Below, piece after piece: positions 33,821-38,924 of a DNA stretch of 38,924 nt. This DNA comes from Planococcus koreensis (GTDB lineage Bacteria > Bacillota > Bacilli > Bacillales_A > Planococcaceae). Position 1 is the stretch's first letter, and each line of letters opens with the position of its first letter. Both the position numbers and the translations under genes were made by a program. The stretch spans positions 1-38,924 of the forward strand of contig NZ_RQII01000001.1 in assembly GCF_004761975.1 (NCBI RefSeq), given 5' to 3'. Under the pieces are notes generated by a model. The model was not told the DNA's origin. It saw nothing but the letters and a program-made list of their open reading frames with translations, and did not search any database.

Positions 33821-34387
33821 TTATTGTTTATTGAACCTGATTCGGAATGATTCTTTAATGTCCGGAACGTGCTTAATGAGAATCAGTGCCATGGCAGCCA
33901 GGAGCGGCCAGAACTCGGGAAACTCGCCGAACCAGAACATCGAGACGGCATACGCAAGAAAACTGAACAGCATGGTCAGGGTTGCGCTCTTGACGAACGG
34001 CAAAAAAGCAGCGAACATTGCAGCCATCACGAGGAATAAAGACGGTGTTAAGATCAGCGCAGCGCCGATAAATGAAGCGATGCCTTTGCCGCCTCGTCCT
34101 TTTAGCCAGACAGGGAAGAGATGTCCGCAGATGGCTGAGAGCGCGCCAACTGCAATTATCCAGGTTTGGAAATCGAAATAATGGCCAAGCCAGATGACGA
34201 TGCCGACTTTAGCCGCATCGCCAAAGAATGTCAGGAAAAAAGCAGTTTTGCCGATAACAGCACCTGCATTGCGTGCGCCCAGGTTGCCGCTGAGTTCGTT
34301 TCGCAAGTCGACCCCTTTCCACTTGCCGACCCACCAGGCTGTCAGAATATTTCCAATTAAATACGATGCAATCCAATAAATGGCCAT
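33821..34387 (-). CDS. PlsY-family glycerol-3-phosphate acyltransferase-like protein
   Basis: 188 residues with about five membrane helices. PlsY landmarks are visible: the first loop LSGNLGARNAGAVIGK (PlsY usually SGNPGATNALR), the FFGDAAKVGI segment, and the second loop GHLFPVWLKGRGGKG that binds acyl phosphate/phosphate. The first loop departs from housekeeping PlsY, so this may be a paralogue with altered substrate. PlsY transfers acyl groups from acyl phosphate to glycerol 3-phosphate at the inner membrane face. GGAGG lies six bases before the ATG. Next downstream, after 137 bases, is a DegV/FakB-type gene. The main plsY may be elsewhere. Confidence 0.82.
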   Translation of the reverse strand: MAIYWIASYLIGNILTAWWVGKWKGVDLRNELSGNLGARNAGAVIGKTAFFLTFFGDAAKVGIVIWLGHYFDFQTWIIAVGALSAICGHLFPVWLKGRGGKGIASFIGAALILTPSLFLVMAAMFAAFLPFVKSATLTMLFSFLAYAVSMFWFGEFPEFWPLLAAMALILIKHVPDIKESFRIRFNKQ

Positions 34388-34431
34388 TTTTACCTCCGGG
34401 AAAAGATAATTGATTCAAAAAAGGCAAAGTC

Positions 34432-34466
34432 AAAAAAATGGCCTTCCTGTTCATAAGGAAGGCCAT
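34432..34466 (-). terminator. Terminator of the M20 dipeptidase gene
   Basis: Perfect 11-bp stem ATGGCCTTCCT / AGGAAGGCCAT with a seven-base loop; seven T follow on the minus strand. Confidence 0.9.
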
Positions 34467-34475
34467 GGTTTGATC

Positions 34476-35849
34476 TTACAGTTTTGCAGCTTCGAATAAG
34501 TAATCGCTGATGACGCGAAGGCCTTTATCGAAGTTTTCAAGATGGAAATGTTCGTTTGGCGCATGGAAGTTTTCAGATGACAAGCCGAAGCCCATCAAAA
34601 CGACCGGCAAGCCCATGACTTGGTCGAATACGGCAACAATCGGCACGGATCCGCCCATGCGCGTAAAAGCGGTTTTGACGTTATAGACCCTTTCGTACGA
34701 ACGGCCTGCGGCTTGGATTGCCGGGTGGTCGTAAGGCGTCAGGAATGGCTGGCCTTTATCGAATTCTGAAATGTTCACAGTGACGCCCGCTGGTTTATGC
34801 GCTTCGACGTGCGCACGCAATTTGGCGACAATGTCATCCGGGTCCTGGTTGGGTACAAGGCGGCAAGTAATTTTAGAACTTGCTTCGGCAGGCAGCACGG
34901 TTTTGATCCCCTCGCCGGAGAAGCCGCCAGTGATGCCGTTGATTTCGAGCGTTGGACGGATCCAAGTGCGCTCGATGAACGAATAGCCTTTTTCACCGAA
35001 ATCTTCTGTGATGCCCAGGTCTTTCTTTTCCTGCTCCAAATCGAATTCAAGAGCGGCGAATTCAGCGCGTTCTTTGTCAGAAACTTCAAGAACATCGTCA
35101 TAGAAGCCTTCGACTTGAATGACGCCTTCTTTATCGCGGAACGACTGCAGGATTTCAACAATGGCATGCAGCGGATTCTGTACAGCCCCGCCGTAAAGAC
35201 CGGAATGCAAATCGCCTTTTGGCCCTTTGACATCAATCTGGATGCCGGCAAGCCCGCGCAGTCCGTAGCATACAGCCGGACGCCCCGGACCTTGCATGCC
35301 TGTATCGGAAATGACGATCAAGTCGGCTTTCAATTGCTCCAGGTTCTGTTCCACATATTTCGGGAGGTTCGGGCTGCCGATTTCCTCTTCGCCTTCGACG
35401 ATAAATTTGATGTTCACCGGCAATTCGCCATTCAGTTTGAGCAAGGCTTCGACCGCTTTTACGTGCATGAACGTTTGGCCTTTGTCGTCGCTGGCGCCGC
35501 GCGCGTATAATTTATTGTCCCGAACATGCGGGTCGAATGGCGGCGTTTCCCACAGGTTCAATGGATCCACAGGCTGCACGTCGTAATGGCCGTATACAAG
35601 AACATTCGGTTTTCCTTCCGCATGGAGCCAGTCGGCGTAGACGACAGGATGGCCATCGGTTTCGAAGATTTCCGCGTTTTCAAGACCTGCTTCCTGCATC
35701 GACGTTTTCAGCCATTCCGCCCCTTTGCGGACATCGTCTTTGTGCTCTGACAATGAGCTGACAGAAGGGATGCGCAAAAATGCTTTCAATTCTTCAAGAT
35801 GCTGTTCCCGGTAATCTTTAAAATATTGATCAATCTGCTTTGCGTTCAT
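34476..35849 (-). CDS. M20 family metallodipeptidase
   Basis: 457 residues. The dinuclear zinc site of M20 peptidases is complete: YGHYDVQPVDP (His and catalytic Asp), RGASDDKGQ (bridging Asp), VEGEEEIGS (general-base Glu and metal Glu), VISDTGM (Asp) and the C-terminal NEHFHLENF (His). The dimerisation lid contains KGPKGDLHSGLYGGAVQNP, and the RMGGSVPIV and GFGLSSENFHAPNE segments are as in carnosinase/CNDP-type dipeptidases, rather than PepV or DapE. It would hydrolyse dipeptides or related amide bonds in the cytosol. No signal peptide. Monocistronic, divergent from the CNNM-type gene. Confidence 0.9.
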   Translation of the reverse strand: MNAKQIDQYFKDYREQHLEELKAFLRIPSVSSLSEHKDDVRKGAEWLKTSMQEAGLENAEIFETDGHPVVYADWLHAEGKPNVLVYGHYDVQPVDPLNLWETPPFDPHVRDNKLYARGASDDKGQTFMHVKAVEALLKLNGELPVNIKFIVEGEEEIGSPNLPKYVEQNLEQLKADLIVISDTGMQGPGRPAVCYGLRGLAGIQIDVKGPKGDLHSGLYGGAVQNPLHAIVEILQSFRDKEGVIQVEGFYDDVLEVSDKERAEFAALEFDLEQEKKDLGITEDFGEKGYSFIERTWIRPTLEINGITGGFSGEGIKTVLPAEASSKITCRLVPNQDPDDIVAKLRAHVEAHKPAGVTVNISEFDKGQPFLTPYDHPAIQAAGRSYERVYNVKTAFTRMGGSVPIVAVFDQVMGLPVVLMGFGLSSENFHAPNEHFHLENFDKGLRVISDYLFEAAKL

Positions 35850-35861
35850 ATGATCCCTCTA

Positions 35862-35884
35862 TTCCATAAATTTTAATTATGGAA
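35862..35884 (-). promoter_or_regulatory. Palindrome in the leader of the dipeptidase gene (candidate operator)
   Basis: TTCCATAA and TTATGGAA are perfect 8-bp arms around a seven-base AT spacer, located just downstream of the predicted -10 of the minus-strand gene. Too AT-rich for a strong RNA hairpin, so a repressor site is more plausible than a terminator. Confidence 0.4.
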
Positions 35885-35886
35885 AA

Positions 35887-35895
35887 ATTATAACA
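35887..35895 (-). promoter_or_regulatory. Extended -10 promoter of the dipeptidase gene
   Basis: Minus strand TGTTATAAT combines a TGn extension with a perfect -10. The -35 at 17 bases (GTCGAA) is weak. Confidence 0.5.
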
Positions 35896-35931
35896 TACAA
35901 GATATGGTTTTCGACATTTGGAAAATGGCTG

Positions 35932-35940
35932 TGATATAAT
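35932..35940 (+). promoter_or_regulatory. Extended -10 promoter of the CNNM/CorC-type gene
   Basis: TGATATAAT: TGn extension and perfect -10 TATAAT, 60 bases before the TTG start. It lies back to back with the divergent dipeptidase promoter. Confidence 0.5.
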
Positions 35941-35999
35941 TGTTGCTACGGAAATAGCTCGTTTAAAAAATGTGTTTTAAGGCACTGGAGGAAATAAAT

Positions 36000-37253
36000 T
36001 TGTTTATTGCATTGGGATTATTTTTGGCGATGTCGTTCTTCTTCTCGGGAAGCGAAACGGCTTTGACAGCTGTAAATAGGATGAAGGTCCATCTTCGCGC
36101 GGAGCAGGGTGATGTGAGATCACAAAAGCTGCAAAAATTGATCGCGAAGCCGGACCGTATGATCACTACATTATTAATCGGAAATAACATTGCCAATATT
36201 ATGCTGCCGACGTTAGTGACGACAATCGCTTTGACAAGAGGGTGGGAAGTCGGAATTGCGACGGCTATTTTGACCTTGGTGCTGATCATCTTCGGAGAAG
36301 TCTTGCCGAAGACAATTGCGGCAACTTTCTCGGATAAAGTCGCATACTTGGTGTTCCCGGTTATTTCTTTTCTCGTTGTCATTTTCAAGCCGCTGACATG
36401 GATTTTGGCGCAATTCACGAATATCTTTATCCGCATCATTTCAAAAGGCACCGTTAAAGAAGCGACGATGACCAAAGAGGAATTGCGGACAATGGTCGAC
36501 ATCGCTTCGACGGAAGGAACGTTTGAAGAAGATGAATCCGAGCGCATCAAAGGTGTGCTTGATTTTCCGCATAAGGACGTTTCAGACGTCATGTCAACCC
36601 ACCGTACGGATACGGTAGGCATCCCGATCGATTCGACGTATGAAGAAGTGCGTGATTTAATCTTGGATTCCTCGTATACGCGCTATCCGGTCTACGAAGA
36701 AAGCCTCGACAATATCGTTGGCTTGTTTTTATCAAAGAAATTGATCGAATGGTCAATGAACCCGAACCTGACGCTGGCAGAGTTGATGGATGATAATCCG
36801 TTATTCGTTGTTCAGTCGGTCAGTGTGGAAAAAGTCTTTAAAATGATGATGGCGAAGAAAAAGCACATGGCTGTCATTCTTGATGAATATGGCGGCACAC
36901 TCGGCATCGTCACTCACGAAGACATCATCGAAGAAATGATCGGACAGGACATTGAAGATGAAACGGACGAAGAAGAAGACGAACTGGTCTTCGAAATGAC
37001 TGACACTCAACTAACGTGCCATGGGCGCCTCGAAATCGAAGACGTCAATGAAATGTTCCATGTTGAAGTGCCGAATGACCACGATACGATTGCCGGTTTT
37101 GTCATGCAGCAGCTCGGGCATGTACCGGAAGAAGGCGAAGAGTTTACGTATGAAAACCTTCACGTCAAAATTAATGAAATGGACCGCAACCGCATCATGC
37201 GTTTGACGATTACAAAAAACGTTGATGAAGAATTAGTGGCCAACTCACTATAA
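36000..37253 (+). CDS. CNNM/CorC-type (HlyC/YfjD) membrane protein with CBS domains
   Basis: 417 residues from a TTG at 36000, eight bases after GGAGG; the ATG at 35970 is in frame but has no ribosome site and would translate through it. Order: DUF21/CNNM membrane domain (about 1-180; FFSGSETALTAVNRMKV, GNNIANIMLPTL, FGEVLPKTIA), CBS pair (about 195-325; VMSTHRTDTVGIP, TRYPVYEES, LDEYGGTLGIVTHEDIIEEMIG) and the C-terminal CorC_HlyC domain (about 340-415). Relatives export Mg2+ or Na+-coupled divalent cations and respond to ATP-Mg at the CBS pair. The older name hemolysin is misleading. A terminator follows directly. Confidence 0.91.
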   Translation: MFIALGLFLAMSFFFSGSETALTAVNRMKVHLRAEQGDVRSQKLQKLIAKPDRMITTLLIGNNIANIMLPTLVTTIALTRGWEVGIATAILTLVLIIFGEVLPKTIAATFSDKVAYLVFPVISFLVVIFKPLTWILAQFTNIFIRIISKGTVKEATMTKEELRTMVDIASTEGTFEEDESERIKGVLDFPHKDVSDVMSTHRTDTVGIPIDSTYEEVRDLILDSSYTRYPVYEESLDNIVGLFLSKKLIEWSMNPNLTLAELMDDNPLFVVQSVSVEKVFKMMMAKKKHMAVILDEYGGTLGIVTHEDIIEEMIGQDIEDETDEEEDELVFEMTDTQLTCHGRLEIEDVNEMFHVEVPNDHDTIAGFVMQQLGHVPEEGEEFTYENLHVKINEMDRNRIMRLTITKNVDEELVANSL

Positions 37254-37262
37254 AGCTAGCTG

Positions 37263-37305
37263 AGAACCCCCGGGCGAATCCGATAATTCGCCGAGGGGTT
37301 CTTTT
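37263..37305 (+). terminator. Terminator of the CNNM/CorC-type gene
   Basis: GAACCCC and GGGGTTC outer arms with GGCGAAT / ATTCGCC inner arms, separated by small internal loops, then TTTT. Confidence 0.85.
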
Positions 37306-37468
37306 CTATTGCCTGAAAATAGGGATTCACTGGGATTTATAGACGAAGAAAGCCCGATTTTCAAGTTAATCGCCGATATATTGTTTATCGTTGATTTCTA
37401 AAGGTAAAGGATATAAGAGCTAAGTTTAACGTGCGGCTGGAATGTCTTTAAAACGGAAGGAGAATAGG

Positions 37469-38521
37469 ATGAAGAAAAGTTTAAAAATCGCAAGTGCATT
37501 TATCGGAATTGTGGTCGGCGCAGGTTTTGCCTCCGGTCAGGAAATTCTGCAGTATTATACCAGTTTCGGTTATTGGGGATTGGCAGGGGTAGCACTGGCA
37601 GCTGTATTATTCGGCTACCTGGGGAAGGTTCTAACGGGGCTCGGAAGCAGGCTGCAAACAGTCTCCCACGAGGAAGTCGTTTACAAAATCGGCGGCAAAG
37701 TGCTTGGACGGATCATCGATTACACCCTGATCCTCACATTATTCGGCATTTTAGTTGTCATGATAGCGGGAGCAGGTTCAATATTCTCCCAGCAATTCGG
37801 TTTGGCTCCGGCATTTGGCCGGGCAGTAATGACGGTGATCGTCATCCTGACCATCATGTTGAATGTTAAAAAAGTCATTACAATCATCGGCAGTGTCACG
37901 CCATTCCTTATTTTGATGGTTGTCGGGATAGCGGCGTACAGTTTGCTGACGATGGATGCCAGCTTTACTGAACTCGATCCGGTCGCGAAAGAGCAATTAT
38001 CAGCAGCACCGAATTGGTTCATTTCGGCGATCAATTACGTTTCGTTGTCGATCGCATTGACGACTTCCATGGCACTGGTCATGGGCGGTGCGGAAAAAGA
38101 TTCTAAAATTGCTGCCCGCGGCGGCATGATCGGTGGAATCGTTTTCGGCGTATTGATTTTGCTGAGCTATTTGGCTATTTTCTCGAAAGTGGATATTGTG
38201 GGCGGTTCTGATTTGCCGATGCTGCGCTTGGCAGACAATATTTCACCATTTCTGGGCATTGTCATGGCCATCGTCATCTTCGCCATGATTTACAACACAG
38301 CGGTCAGTTTGCTGCTGTCGTTCTCCGCGCGATTCACTGAAATGGGCACGAAACGCTTCAGAATTTTCGTGATTGTTTCAGGGATCATCGCGTTCGGATT
38401 AAGCTTTGTCGGCTTTACGCAATTGGTCAACTGGTTCTATCCGGTTGTCGGCTATCTGGGATTGCTCCTTGTAGGTGCATTGATATTGGCAGATATCCGC
38501 AAAGTTGGGAAAGAAAAATAA
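37469..38521 (+). CDS. YkvI-family membrane transporter-like protein
   Basis: 350 residues from the ATG at 37469, which follows AAGGAGAATAGG; a frame from 37442 lacks a ribosome site. About ten membrane helices. The N-terminus IASAFIGIVVGAGFASGQEILQYY is a hallmark of YkvI-type proteins, which resemble the APC/LeuT-fold secondary transporters. The midsection AINYVSLSIALTTSMALVMGG and a LSFVGFTQLVNWFYPVVGYLG end also match. Substrate unknown. It is transcribed alone between two terminators. The 200-base upstream gap holds the previous terminator and AT-rich sequence in which I see no confident promoter. Confidence 0.85.
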   Translation: MKKSLKIASAFIGIVVGAGFASGQEILQYYTSFGYWGLAGVALAAVLFGYLGKVLTGLGSRLQTVSHEEVVYKIGGKVLGRIIDYTLILTLFGILVVMIAGAGSIFSQQFGLAPAFGRAVMTVIVILTIMLNVKKVITIIGSVTPFLILMVVGIAAYSLLTMDASFTELDPVAKEQLSAAPNWFISAINYVSLSIALTTSMALVMGGAEKDSKIAARGGMIGGIVFGVLILLSYLAIFSKVDIVGGSDLPMLRLADNISPFLGIVMAIVIFAMIYNTAVSLLLSFSARFTEMGTKRFRIFVIVSGIIAFGLSFVGFTQLVNWFYPVVGYLGLLLVGALILADIRKVGKEK

Positions 38522-38541
38522 TCGTTTTAAATGAAAGAGAG

Positions 38542-38595
38542 AAAGCAGCGCTGCTGGCAACCCGGGATTCGGGATGTCTGAGGCGCTGCTTTTTT
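38542..38595 (+). terminator. Terminator of the YkvI-type gene
   Basis: AAAGCAGCGC / GCGCTGCTTT 10-bp outer stem with an inner CCC/GGG hairpin and a TTTTTT tail. Confidence 0.88.
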
Positions 38596-38600
38596 CTTCA

Positions 38601-38614
38601 TTACATAAATGTAA
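38601..38614. promoter_or_regulatory. Palindrome upstream of the ECF sigma gene
   Basis: TTACAT-AA-ATGTAA: perfect 6-bp arms, about 105 bases before the sigma-factor start. Could be an operator, but it lies immediately after a terminator and may be chance. Confidence 0.25.
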
Positions 38615-38718
38615 GCGAAATGAAAGTGAATGCGATAGAGGGAAAGGTTGCGGTGCGGCACAATAAGCTTAACAAGAAAAAACAGGAACCGGTAAGTAAA
38701 CGGATGGAGGAAACGATC

Positions 38719-38924
38719 ATGGAAAATGTCTATGCGGAATACAATCGCTATATCTATCATTTATGCCTGAAATTGACGCGCAATAAAGCTGAGGCGGAAG
38801 ATTTGATGCAAGAGGTGTGGCTGAAAGTCGTGCGCTATGAATCATCGATTAAAGATGTCGACCACGTAAAAGCTTGGCTGACGACAATCTGCATGAACAC
38901 TTTCCGTGACCGTTACCGCAAAAA
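38719..38924 (+). CDS. ECF-type RNA polymerase sigma factor (3' end cut by window)
   Basis: The frame opens at ATG 38719, eight bases after GGAGG, and runs to the window edge (68 complete codons). The visible part is sigma region 2: YNRYIYHLCLKLTRNKAEAEDLMQEVWLKV with the conserved AEDLMQEVW core-binding segment, then KAWLTTICMNTFRDRYRKK, corresponding to the -10 recognition helix. ECF factors of this kind usually precede an anti-sigma gene, which would lie beyond the window. The family is clear; the subgroup and stimulus are not. No obvious autoregulatory ECF promoter could be assigned in the 120 bases upstream. Confidence 0.88.
   Translation, partial: MENVYAEYNRYIYHLCLKLTRNKAEAEDLMQEVWLKVVRYESSIKDVDHVKAWLTTICMNTFRDRYRK

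Noticed and set aside
38611..38624. TGTAAGCGAAATGA as a cre box before the ECF sigma gene
   Set aside because: Only the left half fits; three central and right-hand positions break the consensus.
38683..38712. GGAACC as an ECF-type autoregulatory -35
   Set aside because: A properly spaced -10 would overlap the ribosome site, leaving no leader; other ECF patterns were not convincing.
1..38924. CRISPR arrays, tRNA or rRNA genes, riboswitch or T-box leaders, phage or transposase genes
   Set aside because: None could be recognised by eye on either strand; the only repeats are those listed.

Overview
The window is bacterial chromosome from a low-to-mid GC Firmicute. Strong AGGAGG-type ribosome binding sites, frequent GTG/TTG starts, compact intrinsic terminators, a CcpA-type cre box, a DcuS/CitA-type two-component system and families such as YkvI, TrhO, DegV and split CopC/CopD all fit Bacillales. 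The mix best suggests Planococcaceae (Planococcus-like), but the genus is inference. No rRNA, tRNA, CRISPR array, phage gene or transposase was found. Both window edges cut a gene: trhO on the left and an ECF sigma factor on the right.

Left part (1-7300). After the partial trhO comes a minus-strand carboxylate module: sensor kinase and response regulator overlapping by 4 bases, then tctC-tctB-tctA, a tripartite tricarboxylate transporter. Upstream of tctC are a probable promoter, direct repeats that could bind the regulator, and a good cre box. A UUCG-type hairpin between tctC and tctB probably raises binding-protein expression. Next is a MerR/TipAS-like regulator under a 19-bp-spacer, MerR-type promoter. 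It overlaps by 8 bases a previously easy-to-miss 46-residue CxxC...CxxC protein.

Middle (7300-23700). A repeat-rich gap is followed by a three-gene lysine catabolic operon: aldehyde dehydrogenase, lysine 6-dehydrogenase and a glutaryl-CoA-dehydrogenase-like enzyme. Then come a lipid kinase, an AlaX-type editing protein, a secreted beta-propeller protein, a zinc alcohol dehydrogenase, a two-gene ThrE-type exporter, a c-di-GMP phosphodiesterase with a dead GGDEF domain, CopC/CopD and an EamA transporter.

Right part (23700-38924). A heterodimeric ABC exporter has one degenerate ATP site. It is followed by an acyltransferase gene broken by a one-base frameshift, and a GNAT-kynA-glycerophosphodiesterase operon. 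A second repeat-rich gap leads to DUF2804, DegV and PlsY-like genes, an M20 dipeptidase, a CNNM/CorC-type membrane protein, a YkvI-type protein and the start of an ECF sigma gene.

The least explained structure is non-coding. A roughly 200-bp element with 18-bp terminal inverted repeats occurs twice in opposite orientation (7413-7608 and 31355-31557), with a decayed third fragment and a structurally related second repeat type. The right-hand cluster sits between two exact 36-bp copies of a transcription terminator, as if about 510 bp had been inserted into a single terminator shared by two convergent genes.
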